Below are positions 22,802-33,099 of a stretch of 64,000 bases of DNA, piece by piece. Below the pieces are notes generated by a model, which had not been told where the DNA came from, did no database searches, and worked only from the letters and a program-made list of their open reading frames with translations. The DNA is from Anthoceros angustus (lineage: Eukaryota > Streptophyta > Anthocerotopsida > Anthocerotales > Anthocerotaceae), in the NCBI GenBank assembly GCA_010909165.1, contig MU008166.1:1302001-1366000 (forward strand). The letters run 5' to 3'. The translations under genes and the position numbers were made by a program. Within the stretch, counting starts at the first letter, position 1. Every line of letters begins with the position of its first letter.

Positions 22802-24568
22802 TGTGGAAGACCACATCCCTCAAGTGTCGTGGTGAACGATTTTTTGTTTTGATGTGTTAGAATAGCAGTGCTTTGAGAATCGCCCTGAGTCTTTTATACG
22901 GAATGGTCCTTGGCCCTTGGAGATAATATAATTTTTCGATCTTAGGTTTGACCCCGAGGGGTGGGGTAGAAATAGAGTCCTTGGGTATTGGGAATTTTAG
23001 AATAAAAGGTGTCTATATATGCTAGGATGCTCACAATATGCCATGCTTGAGTAGTCAAGGGGTGGTGGCTAGTTCCACCACGGTGGCCGAGAAACGCATG
23101 CACTGTGGGGAATTTACAACCCTAGTGGAGCGGGACTACCAACAATGGAGCAATCGGGAGAAGGCACACCCAAAGATCAGCGAGGTCGCGACTCTCCGTG
23201 AGGGGCAATGAGCGGAGCCGCAAGAAGAGGGCGCCACAACCACGCCAGCCAAATCACCGCCTCAGGTGGAGGAAGGCCACGATCGATGGCAGCGGGGCGG
23301 AGGAGAGAAATACCGCAAGTTCGCGAGGAGGCGGAAGGAGCGGGCGCCATCCTCCGCAAGTGCAGCTGAGGAGATGAGTGAGGCGAGGCCGTGGCATGGA
23401 GGGAGGAGCACACGATGGTTGTCCAAATGAGGAGCGGACAATGGACAGGAAATGGGAACGCCCGCTGGGAAGGCGAGGGAAAGCAGGAGAGTGAGGTGGA
23501 GGTTGTGGGGAAAATCGCCTGATCGTAGACGAGGCCAAGAGCGAGAGGGGTCCCCATAATCAGGGCGAGGCAAAGAATCGCGGAGGCGGCAAAGTCACCG
23601 ATTTTAGGAGCCGCGATAGCCTAGGACCGGGTCTTTTCGTGAGAGGATAGGGAGTTCCATCACCGTAGCTGTTGGTTTAGATTAAGGGCCGTGGTAGGAG
23701 CTACAATTTTAGACACTAAGAGAAGTGAGCCGGTGTGGACCCCGATGTATAAGAGACCCTTTGGGTGTCTCTCAAAGCGACGATTTCGTGTGTGAACTTC
23801 CGTATCGAACTCGTGGGGGTTGATTGGAGACGCCCCGCATCAAGATCAAACGGCACCCCGACCTGCCTGGGTCACAAGAAGGCCGGAAGATCTCGGATTG
23901 AGAGAGTGGCCAAGCCCACCGGGTATTTGAAGGTAGCACGCAACGAAAAGAGGTAGGAATTGCCGCGAAGGCCGAGGTGGAACCGCCGGAAGGCTAATCG
24001 CCCAAGCACCGACCGGGCTTTTTCCGATCCTCTTTTCCAACCGCCGCCACTGTGTGTATTCCATGAGAGAGGGTCAGTGTGGCCCAAGGAGGGGTCTGTG
24101 GTGGCCCAAGGAGGGGGTCCGTGTGGCCCGTGAGGCGAGGGAGAGTTCATTAGGGAAGGGGAACCCAAGGGGTAGATGAGTGTTACCGAGGGATTGTGAG
24201 AGTGTGAGGGAAAATCTAAATGCGTAAGAGGAGTGGAAGCGTGGTGGAATCGCAAATTCCCAAGAAGGTGAGGCGAGTAGGCATCCGATGCCCATAGCCC
24301 TTGTAGGTCCGTGTAGAAGCTGTGACGACCAGGCCTCGACAAAGGCGCTGGTGGGACCCGCCACAGTTGTCAACCGCCATCGCGTGGCCGAGTCTACTAC
24401 TGTGGTGGGTTTGGGCAGTGAGAAGGTGAGGGCAGTGAGCCACGGTGTCTAGAACTACAGATTCGTAGCACACCTTGACACAACACCATTCCTGATCAAT
24501 CCAGACTATAACGACATAGAGGGTAAATGTGTGGCCTTTTGCCTTCTGGATGCAAAACCCATTCCATA
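22802..24568 (+). repeat. 3' LTR of the Ty3/gypsy element
   Basis: Direct repeat of 15,312-17,020. It starts TGTGGAAGACC and ends ACCCATTCCATA, where the 5' copy has CCATTCCACA. The tandem word GGCCCAAGGAGGGGTC recurs at about 24,082-24,130. Differences from the 5' copy are mainly short insertions and deletions. Confidence 0.8.
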
Positions 24569-25845
24569 ACCGGGTCGAGTTGTGGGACTACAATCACGAT
24601 TTTGTATGTCAAGTTTTAGTCTCGATGTGCAAGCCATGGTCCGCCGCGGCGTGTGAAGCGAAACGGGGTTTGAGTTTGGGGAATGCCTCGATTCGAATGT
24701 TTTGTCCATCGATCGGGTGGCTATGAGCCAACGGTCACATGGCATGGACCTGAGGGCTTACATGTGAACTACACTATATCGTTCCAATACTTTATTAGCG
24801 AGAAATGTATCTATCAAGATATACTTTGTACCTTGGGATGTATATCCAATATTATTCCATGTATTTTACATGGATAACCCAAGGCCCACAAATAAAGGAG
24901 CCCGCTTAGTGATGCATTCTCGTCTAATTGTGTAACATGACGGTCTACACTTTTCCATATGCGGTAAAGGTGGTTTGGTCAGAATGTATCCCAAAAAGTG
25001 ACACCGATTGAAATAAAGCCCAAATAAATGTTCTCACACGCCATAAATTTATAAGGATCTCTACTTTTTCTCCCGAATGCCTCTTTGTTTAATCATGAGA
25101 CATCGAGGTGGGAAATATTGCCAATAAATTTCAAGTTTTGATGAAGTAGTTTGTACTGTGCTGCTATTTTAGCAGCCGCTTTCCCCACAAACCCTCAAAA
25201 TCAATCGGCTTTTCTTATGCAAATTTTGATGACATATTTGGTCTGGCCTCCTGAAAGTGGAGGTCACTAGCCCTAAGGAGACCTTGTTCTTCCTCCGTGG
25301 TTTGCAGGTGCCGCTTATTCTACCCGTGATATGACATTGTGGGTGCTATCACTTGGTAGGGAGCATTGCTCCTTTTCACTCGACCCCGGCCCCATTTGTT
25401 GTCCCTTCCTAGATGGTCTCTTTCCATCGTTCTTTCACCTCAATAAATCATCTTTCTGTAACAAATTCAATTCAATGTAACATATAAATAAAAATATAAA
25501 AATAATAACCAAGTTTGAACGTTCAATTTTAGTTTGAACGTTCAAATTATAAATATAGCCAAGGCATTGTGAGGAGGCGCTTATGAGTGAGCGAGCTCCA
25601 TATTTGTGGGTGTTACGATTGTACTCCTTCATACTGCCTAAAAGGCTGCATGATGTTAGAGAGGCAAGGCTTAAATACTTACATAGACTGGGTAATACTT
25701 CATACTTATAAACTCTAAAATCATTTAGTTTTACGGAAGTCGGTCATTCAGTATTTCACTCTGAGTTTTGCAAAATATGCTTTCCCTTGCGGGTCCTGCT
25801 AATGTCGGGTCGTCCCATTTCACTTATCAGGCGTGGCTTTACAAC
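24569..25845. other. AT-rich spacer, no gene
   Basis: No coding region is recognised. The stretch 25,430-25,560 is strongly AT-rich and contains two copies of a perfect palindrome (listed separately). Confidence 0.5.
25513..25547. repeat. Two copies of the palindrome TTGAACGTTCAA
   Basis: The 12-base self-complementary word TTGAACGTTCAA occurs at 25,515-25,526 and 25,534-25,545, 19 bases apart. The second copy extends by one base on each side. It could be a dimeric factor site or a small hairpin-forming repeat. Function is unknown. Confidence 0.6.
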
Positions 25846-25849
25846 GATA

Positions 25850-27310
25850 AAGAGTGAGCGGGCGGTAAGCCGAACCCGCCCGCTTTTCTCGTATGGCTGC
25901 ATCCAGCCTTTCCACGCCGGGGGTCAGTGAGTCGAAGCCCCGCACCAGCGCCCTGCAACTTACTGGAGCAGTGGAAGCGCCTAAGATGATGCTGGCGCCC
26001 GCCGCCCACGCCGAAGGGCGTGCAGCGTGGTTTAAGTTTCCGCGTCATGGGCTCGGCCTTTGTCACTTCAAGAACCGCCTCCGGGCCGGAACGCCTCGTG
26101 ATCCTCTCATGTAGCCAGTTTGTTGGCCGTAAGAACAGCGGCTCACTAGCACTCGTTTTCTCGCTGTGATGTCGAGCCGCTGAGTCACTCGTCATGGCCC
26201 GCAGCAAAGGCACCAAAGAATGAATGGCTTATGTGCGCATCAAGAAAGTTTCCTTCTTCACCAACGCCGCCAGATAGGGCGCCCTCCCCTCGATGCTCGC
26301 TGGTTCGTCGTAGGCATTCCTCGCTCACAACAGACATTTATCTCAGCCTCCTCCTCACTCTTCTCATTGATGTCGTTGCTGATAAGCTCGAGCAGCCCCT
26401 CGCCATTCCATCATTCCATCGACTACGCTGCGGTTTCGATGGTCGCATCGGCCGTAGTTTTAGCAGCAGCAATGCCTCACCAAGCGCATCGTGAATAATT
26501 GAAGTGCATCCGAAGATGGAAAATGTATACCGCAACATTGATGCTCTCAATGATGCGAGCACGCTGTCCCCTGCTGATTTCCCCATTCTTCCCGGAAAGC
26601 ATCTCCGTAATGTGATCCCATAGCCTGGCTCTCGCTGATGCCGCACTCGCCGGCCGATTTCGTTTGGAGAAGCTTCCCGAGGGCCGCAGATGAATTTTGT
26701 GTATGTTAGCTGCTTCTTTAAGCATTCCTATCTCACACGTAATGCACCAACTGGGCAGCTGCGCCTCATTACTAACTTAATCACCGCCCGGTGAAGTAGT
26801 TTTTGAAGAGGGCCAGACGATGTCGGGTCCTGATGTCCCCGCGTAATTTTGGAGGTAGTTTTTCAGCAAAGCGTTACCAAGATGGGGAATGAAGTCCCCG
26901 TGAGTTGTACTTTGAAGCCTGGGCCAAGTTTGCTTCTCCCATTCAAGGCCTTCAATTGAACAAATAGCGATCGCCCTCGCCTCAAACCCGAAACACGACA
27001 TCACGATTTACGCACTCAAAATTGCTGTTTTTAAACGGGGCCGTATCGCATGAGGAATCGTGTTTTGCACAGTAGCACTCAATCGCGAGATATACATACC
27101 TCCTCGTCAAACATGAGCCTGGTGACATTGTGTTGTACATCACAAGCCGTCAAACTTCTCTCGAGCAATAACCTCCTGTGGTCGAAAGGCAAGATACTTG
27201 GGATTCTGCCTTCTCAAATTCATGATCAAAGCGGTCCGCTCCTCATCCTCCCAAGTCACTTATGTATCATTGTCAGACCACCATGTCCGGGTAAGAAGGC
27301 AACCATGATC
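25850..27310 (-). CDS. Unrecognised multi-exon gene-like region
   Basis: Minus-strand frames in series look like exons. 27,290-27,108 contains WEDEERTALIMNLRRQNPK and LTACDVQHNVTRLMFDEE, ending at a GAGGAG|GTATGT donor-like site. 26,990-26,780 contains ICSIEGLEWEKQTWPRLQ and FIPHLGNALLKNYLQNYAG. 26,735-26,490 contains LWDHITEMLSGKNGEISRG, ending near a TTG|GTGAGG donor-like site. About 26,420-26,270 contains LLELISNDINEKSEEEAE. Amino-acid composition is that of an ordinary globular protein, not a retroelement. I do not recognise a family. Exon borders are proposals from GT/AG words only. It lies between the gypsy and copia elements and may be a host-gene fragment or a captured piece. Confidence 0.35.
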
Positions 27311-27316
27311 ATGCAT

Positions 27317-27712
27317 TGTTAGAAGTGATTTACACAACATATCGTAATATTGTTTACTTCAAGAGTGCCCTAAAAAGCAGTGCTATGAAAAAGTGCCCTC
27401 AAAAAATAACATACTTTGAAAGTCATGCATCTTCTGTAAAGTATCTTCTAGAAGTCCAAAAGTAAAGCTGCAAGTTTAAGGACCACATAGGGACTCAAGT
27501 TAAGTAACCAATGTGATTCAAGGTCAAGTGACCAGAGGATCCAAGGCTAATTACATAAGGGACCAAGGCTGGCCCACCCACTGTAGAAGGTGTGTGGTGT
27601 GTGCAAGGCTCCTGTGTGCTTGTGCTAGTATTAGTGCGCCTAGTGCATATAACCATATTGTAAGTAACCTTGTGTTCTCCTTTCTATAAACGCCACTCTT
27701 TTTCCTGGCACA
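27317..27712 (+). repeat. Probable 5' LTR of copia element A
   Basis: Starts TGTTAGAAGTGA, the usual copia LTR beginning, and ends TTTTTCCTGGCACA just before the primer-binding site. A TATAAAC word at about 27,685 lies near the 3' side. The start is inferred from the TGTTAG word only, because no second LTR copy is available for comparison. Confidence 0.5.
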
Positions 27713-27725
27713 AGGTATCGAGCTA
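27713..27725 (+). other. Primer-binding site of copia element A (initiator tRNA-Met type)
   Basis: The sequence AGGTATCGAGC follows the LTR end. The standard copia primer-binding site complementary to initiator tRNA-Met is TGGTATCAGAGC, and the version here lacks one A and has A in place of the first T. It fixes the LTR/leader border and the element orientation. Confidence 0.65.
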
Positions 27726-27779
27726 TGTTCAAGAGCCTTGCATCGCCTTTGAAATGCCGATTTGAAAACACGTTGTATC

Positions 27780-28990
27780 GCATAGCTCTAGCTTATAGAT
27801 CATAGTTCTTAGCTTTCAGTATCTGGCGAGAACTTGTGTGTACAATGTTTAATCCCTCGTGAGTTCATGGGGCTTCAGCTGAGTTCGCCAGAATCACAGC
27901 TGCACAATGCTTAATCCTCAGTAGCGCATCGTGAGAACTTGTGCAATAATGCTTAATCCTTGTAGTTCATAGTTCTTAGCCCAGAGTTCATGGGTAACTC
28001 GCTAAAGCACAATGCTTAATCCCTCAGAGTTTTCATGCTGTTTTGAGGTGCGCTAGTCTTCAAGAGATGTATTTAGTAGGTAATCTACAATCAGTATCGC
28101 ATAGTTCCCAGCCTGTAGTTCATAGTTCTAGCTTCCAGTTCATGGTAGAACCAGCACAACGCTGGTAACTCGCAACAAGAATAACGCCGATCCTCAGAGT
28201 AATGGGAGTGAGTGCTAGTCTTCAAGATGTATCGGGAGGCAATCAAGCAATTGTAGGGAAACCACACGGCATCGATAAGCATGGAGACACGCCTAGTGGA
28301 GAAGCGTTTGGCGCACGAACTTCATAACATTGTAGTTGAAGTCAAGATGCTTCCCTTTACTCCACTGCTGACTATGGAAGTTTGTTTGACAATCGGCCTT
28401 ATAGAAACAATTCCCAAGGACTATGGAAGTTTGTCGACAATGGCCTCTTGGTGAAACACCCAATCGGGTTTTATTATAGAGAAAGATGGTTGAAGTCAAG
28501 ATGCTTCCTTACTCCACCAAGACTATGGAAGTTTGCCCATTACCTGGCCTCAGAGAAACACCTAAGGACTATGGAAGTTTGTCGACAATGGCCTCGAGAA
28601 ACACCCAATCAAGGGCGCGAACATAGGAGAAAGATGGATCTAGCCATGACGCATTAGGATTCTCCTCAGTGTGTCCGATGACATACTCTCTCAATTGAGT
28701 GAGTGTGCAAGCGCGAGAAAGATGGACTACTGGTGCCATTGATTCTCCCTCCACGCGTCTACGAAGGACGCTTTCTCACAATCGATTAGTGAGTGCACAG
28801 CAGAAAGATGGCAGCACTAACCCAGCGTCATTGGGCGTGACGATTCTCCCTCAACGTGTCCGAGATGACTTACTCTCTCTCAATTGAGTGGGTGTTACAG
28901 CGAAAGATGGACGAGCTGCCGGGCGACGATTTACTCCTCAATGTGTCCGGAGTGACTTACTCTCTCAATTGGGAGCGAGTGTGTAAACAT
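27780..28990 (+). repeat. Three adjacent degenerate tandem-repeat families in the copia A leader
   Basis: (i) 27,780-28,200: repeats containing AATGCTTAATCC and CATAGTTCTTAGC. (ii) 28,337-28,640: about 150-bp units starting TTGAAGTCAAGATGCTTCC and each holding two ACTATGGAAGTTTG words. (iii) 28,649-28,990: four units of about 90-100 bp, each with a GATTCTCC-like start, a GTGTCCGA-like middle and TACTCTCTCAATTG. Together they fill the stretch between the primer-binding site and gag. No protein is encoded. Confidence 0.65.
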
Positions 28991-29019
28991 CAAAAGCCGG
29001 TAATGGACGACCGCAACAA

Positions 29020-29310
29020 TGTATGAGAAGAAGAGCTTGCCAGGTGAATGAGATGTTGTTGGAGCAACACCGCCAACTCTAAGATGGCCCAGCTTACACC
29101 ATTCGACAGCGACATCAACAAGTTGAAGAATTGGTGGATCAAATGAAGAAGCAAGGCGGATCAACTAACCACGAAAGAAAGGTTATCGTGGTGTTGCAGC
29201 AGCTCGCGATCCCACGTATAAGCAATTTGTGTTTGGCCGCCCTCTAACGGCGGCTGGTGAGGCAATGCGTTTAGGACAACCACCAGATTGGATGAGGTTT
29301 GGTTCCGCCT
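29020..29310 (+). pseudogene. gag: gag N-terminal remnant of copia element A
   Basis: Pieces VEELVDQMKKQGGSTNHER and KVIVVLQQL, followed by GRPLTAAGEA in another frame, fit the copia gag (UBN2/retrotran_gag type) in which a '...LVxxLxxxGxxxxxxxxxxxLLxxLP' pattern is characteristic. The frame breaks at several points. It is followed by foreign AT-rich DNA, after which the gag frame resumes near 29,940. Confidence 0.5.
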
Positions 29311-29935
29311 TGCCTCCCTACAAGAGGGAGGCTTGGGGGTAATTCCTTCTTCAAGAAAGAAGAGAATGGAGACTGGTGTCGCCGCATCTAGTAAAGTACT
29401 TGAATTACATAAGCACTTCCCCACCAACAACCAATGAAACAATATGCATATATAGGCAAACCACAATGGAGGGGAGGCTCAGACATCGTGGGCACAAACA
29501 CTCTCCCCACGAGAACAACATGCAAATTCACACACGCTCTTGGAGTCAGTAGTCATTCTCACAACACTCTCAGTCAGATATCTAGAGACAAGCCGACCGA
29601 GCTGTCCTCTGAAAGGTCTATATACTAGACCTGCATCGCATATTGCAAGATATCCATCGCATCAAAGATACGAATATCCTAAGAATACACTATACATGTA
29701 AGGAATATACCAAAGCATATTATTTGAGCTTATCCACTTATTATCATAACTATGTTTAATTAATACTAATCAATGCCTAATAACACATTAGATTAATTAC
29801 TAATCAATACTTAATTAGCATAATTTTGGTTAATTAACACTAATTATTTACTTAAAGATAGGTAATTAGATTAATTAATAATTAAACACTAAACCTGAGT
29901 AGATTAGTATCACACCAGATTTACTCGGTTTCTCT
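29311..29935. mobile_element. AT-rich insertion inside the copia A gag (solo LTR or MITE-like)
   Basis: The gag reading is interrupted here by about 0.6 kb with no coding sign. It contains a TATATA word at about 29,449 and, at 29,755-29,890, a run of TTAATTAA/TACTAATCAAT words in which a piece of about 40 bp (TTAATTAATACTAATCAAT...) is repeated. Ends and target-site duplication could not be defined, so the type is uncertain. Confidence 0.4.
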
Positions 29936-30330
29936 CAAAGAAGGAACAACACGTGGAAGACTTCACAAGCCAACTCAAGAAGGATCAAGGAGGTGCAAGA
30001 AAAGGTGTGGGGTACGCCATTATTGCAAAAAGCCTAATCACTATGCCAAGGATTGTAGGACAAGGTTATTTGAAGAAGAAGGGAAAGGAGTCACAAGCCA
30101 ATCAAGTGAGTGAGAAGGAAGAACATCTTTTCATTGTCTCAACCGTGAGAAAGAGTACGATGCTCCCATCAAAGAAGGATGAGAGTTTGTACCGACTGAG
30201 CATCTCAACACTTCACCTAATCGGCCTTGGTTCTCAAGCTATGAAGAAATGTCAAGGGCATAAAGTGGCGCTTGGAGACAATAGGTCACACGAGATCAAA
30301 GGAAGAGGTGTGATTAAGTTCAACTAGGAC
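29936..30330 (+). pseudogene. gag C-terminus and protease region of copia element A
   Basis: The frame starting near 29,953 gives EDFTSQLKKDQGGARK, then a broken zinc-knuckle region. Pieces of it appear in another frame as HYAKDCRTRLFEEEGKG, i.e. the H and last C of a CCHC motif. Further on, EEHLFIVSTV and KVALGDNRSHEIKG correspond to the linker and the gag-pol protease part. The protease active-site DSG/DTG is not intact in this assembly. Confidence 0.55.
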
Positions 30331-31480
30331 CATCCAAAGGTACAATCAAGGATGATGTGCACCATGTGCCCGGGTCTTGCGAAGAATCTTCTTTCGAGCA
30401 AGAATCATCGACCGGAAATGAGATTGTGTTCAACTCGAGGATGTCGCATCCAACCCGAGCAACCGTAATCACCTAATGTCGTGATAGCTCGAGGTGTTCG
30501 GAAGGCAATCTCTAAAGTGTGTGATCAGGTGATCAACAAGCTTGCACATTTGTGTCAAGCTCACTAAGAGCACCGGGTCAATAGATTTGTGGCATCAACG
30601 CTAGTACACTGGAGTGGACAACATCAAGATGATGAAGAATCAACAAATGGTGACCGCTTGGATTTGAAAGATATTGGTGAGCCGCTTGTGCTAAGGGTGC
30701 ATGGGAAAGCTTCACCAACCAAGTTCCCAAGGATTGAGCGCGAAAAGGCGTTGGAACTTGTACACACCGATGTGTGGACCAATGAAGAACCCTACCCATG
30801 GAGGAGCCCGCTACATTCTAGTGTTTGTGGATGACTTCACAAGGAGGAGTTGGACATACCTTTTGAAGGAGAAGTCCAAGTGTTCAAGACATTCAAGGAG
30901 TGGAAAGCCTTGGTGGAGAAAGTGGAGAATGCCTCAAGACTTAGGAGTGACAATGGAGGAGAATACATCTCTTCTCAATTCAAAAGCTTTTGCAAGGAGC
31001 ATCTGGAGGCAACTAACAATTCCTCACACACCGGAGCAAAATGGAGTGGCGGAGCAAGCTAAGAGCCTAGTGGAGGCGTGCATGCTCCATCAAAGTGGGT
31101 TGGAGGTACGCTTTTGGGAGAGGTCTACAAGAACTCATGTTTTGAATAGAGTTCCAACCAAGGCACTGGAATGACCCCGAGGAGGCATGGTCTGTCAAAC
31201 CTAACGTGAGTCATTTTAGGATCTTTGGTTCGAGGTTTATGCTCATGTTCCAAAGCAAAACCGAACCAAGTGGGATCCTAAAGGCATCCAGTGCATCATG
31301 CTTGGGTATTCATGAGGTAAAGGGTATAGATTATACAACCCTACAACCAAGAAAATCATTTTGAGGGATGTTGTTTTTCATGAGGTTGTGGAACCTAACA
31401 AAGGACTGGGAGCAACGCAAGTTGTCATCAAGGAGTTGAAGGAGCGTGAAGAAGCACAAGACTTGGTTCTTGAGCAACCT
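30331..31480 (+). pseudogene. Integrase region of copia element A
   Basis: GAG-pre-integrase pieces (GSIDLWHQ-like, DLKDIGEPLV, GKASPTKFPR) are followed by the integrase core: HTDVW (about 30,767), ARYILVFVDDFTRRSW (30,805-30,850), LRSDNGGEYISSQFKSF (about 30,938-30,990) and an NGVAEQAKSLVEACM segment (about 31,030-31,085). The D and D of the D,D35E triad are visible in HTDVW and SDNGGE, and the Glu is in the NGVAE block. Downstream, VSHFRIFGSR and KWDPKGIQCIMLGY fit the integrase C-terminal domain. Frame shifts between blocks make it non-functional as assembled. Confidence 0.7.
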
Positions 31481-31539
31481 ACTCTTGAGCATGCTCAACC
31501 TGCTCGAGCATGAGCAACCTCTACCACAAGGTGATATAG

Positions 31540-32074
31540 AAGGTGGAGAAGCCTGATATCGAGGATGATGAAGAGGAGCGAGATCAAGAATCCAAGAGGA
31601 GCCACCGACCTGATCGAGATCATCAAGGCGATGGAAACCTTCGAGAAAATTTTGGAGTCCATGAATGCACAAGTACGAAGAGGCTATGTTGGCGATGAGC
31701 CGCAAAGCTTGAAGGAAGCCTTGGAAGGGCCAAAAGGAGTGGAAAGAAGCCCAGATAGTGAGTATAACTCACTTATCAAGAACAAGACTTGGGAAATCAC
31801 CTCTACCCCAAGGAAGGAAGTGCATAGGATCCAAATGGGTGTTCAAGATCACACAACGATGGGAGCATAGAGCGATACAAAGCAAGGCCGGTGGGAAGGG
31901 ATATACAAGTGCCGTGTATTGACTACACCGACACTTTCTTCCCTGTTGCTAAGATAACATCCATTCGTATACTCTTAGCAATAGCAGCTACCATGGATCT
32001 GGAGATACATCACATGGATGTCCAAACTGCGTTTCTCAATGGAGATTTGGAAGAAGAGATCTACATGTATCAAT
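31540..32074 (+). pseudogene. Start of reverse transcriptase of copia element A
   Basis: After an acidic linker (31,440-31,640) the frame gives PQSLKEALEGPK and NSLIKNKTWE, the conserved entry to copia RT. Then come YTDTFFPVAKITSIRILLAI and MDVQTAFLNGDLEEEIYM, the first conserved RT blocks with the catalytic Asp in MDVQTAF. Coding stops exactly where copia element B begins. The YVDD box is therefore absent. Confidence 0.7.
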
Positions 32075-33049
32075 TGTTGGACATAATCACGTTCTCTAAG
32101 AAAAGCTCAGAGACTAGATAGACAAAAGCCAGATAGACAAAATTGATAATGATTAATTAATAAAATGTCTCAAGTGCTGTCTATTATCACTAAACCCTAA
32201 TATCTGAAAGTCACATATTTAACTTGTATGCAGTGAGCTCAAACTCTCAACCACGCCTAACGTAAGCATAGTCTGTGTTAATTGTACTTTTGACACCTCT
32301 TAAAAGCCGGGATTTGCTGCTCGAGCAATCCTATCACGTGAAGCTTCGCCCACCAAACACAACTCATCACTTGAGCTTAAAATACCGTTCAATGCAGTGA
32401 GTGATTCGATGATGCCTGAAGCTTCGGTCAGTTGCCCTTATTGTTGATGGCCCTCTTCACAATCACACACGTGTCCATCGCAGTTGTGATGAAGATGAGA
32501 AGCGGGCTGCAACACTCGGGAAAGATGGACAGCAGCAGCAAACGAAGGGCTAGAAGTAGGATGGGTAGCGCAGAAATGGAATCCGGTTCCTCAGCCCAAA
32601 AATCCGGCTTCTGAAGCGCCGATGTAGGAACACAAGTCGCCAGATGCGTGGGGGAATACCTTGACATCGGAGTGATCTGTAGTTGAGCTAAACATCTCCT
32701 TGAGTCGAAGAAAACAATCAAGCAGTGTAGAAGAGGCAGGCGAAGCTTTCCATGGACTCGGAAGCATTCGAGAAGGGAGGTCAGCTTCGGCCACATCGAG
32801 GCTAACTGTGGAAACTCCTAGGGCCGATGAAGGAAGACCCGGTAATAATAATCAGCAGCCAGCGACCGAATGTGAACGCGTTGAGCTTCATCCGCTGCCC
32901 CATTAGTTGACACTTGAGATGTGCTGAGCATGTTTTCCTGTACCCTAACAAGTATGCATGTCGGTGTAGTGCAAGAACACTTGGCAGCGGCTTGGCGATT
33001 GAGGGAGGCATGGGGATAACAACCAAAATAGGGAGCATGCTCCACCACA
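32075..33049 (-). repeat. Putative 3' LTR of copia element B
   Basis: The plus-strand edges are TGTTGGACATAATC (32,075) and GCATGCTCCACCACA (33,049), giving TG...CA ends in both orientations. The left edge is precise because the RT frame of element A stops there. The right edge is inferred from the end of the RNase H reading. No second LTR copy is in the window. Open frames inside, for example 32,428-32,796 minus, carry no domain. Confidence 0.45.
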
Positions 33050-33099
33050 CCTCACAAACGGATGAGCAGTGCTCAGCTTGCTAACAATATTGTCGCTTG

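Larger units (their letters stand above)
15312..24568 (+). mobile_element. Ty3/gypsy LTR retrotransposon, full-length but degenerate
   Basis: A 9.26-kb element bounded by two direct repeats of about 1.7 kb, both beginning TGTGGAAGACC. The internal region (17,021-22,801) reads in the order gag, zinc knuckle, protease, reverse transcriptase, RNase H, integrase. Integrase after RNase H is the defining Ty3/gypsy order. Every domain is interrupted by frameshifts. The two LTRs align over their whole length but with many small indels, so the insertion is old and/or the assembly has base errors here. A matching 5-bp target-site duplication is not visible (left flank GGCAC; right flank differs). It is flanked by unrelated DNA on both sides. 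Confidence 0.85.
27317..32074 (+). mobile_element. Ty1/copia element A, truncated by a nested insertion
   Basis: Plus-strand copia element: LTR (27,317-27,712), primer-binding site, long repeat-filled leader, gag (from about 29,020), integrase (about 30,560-31,400) and the start of reverse transcriptase (to 32,074). Integrase before RT is the Ty1/copia order. The RT frame stops at the block MDVQTAFLNGDLEEEIYM, immediately followed by TGTTGGACATAATC, the edge of copia element B, so the rest of RT and the 3' LTR are missing from this side. The gag region is also interrupted by about 0.6 kb of AT-rich DNA. The second half of element A was not found elsewhere in the window. Confidence 0.75.

Noticed and set aside
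22664-22852. Chromodomain at the end of the gypsy integrase
   Set aside because: The visible WMGPF...NGSIQLK pattern is the GPY/F module. No aromatic chromodomain signature follows before the LTR.
27780-28990. Possible CRISPR-like array
   Set aside because: Repeats are degenerate minisatellites with no constant repeat/unique spacer pattern, in a plant retroelement leader.
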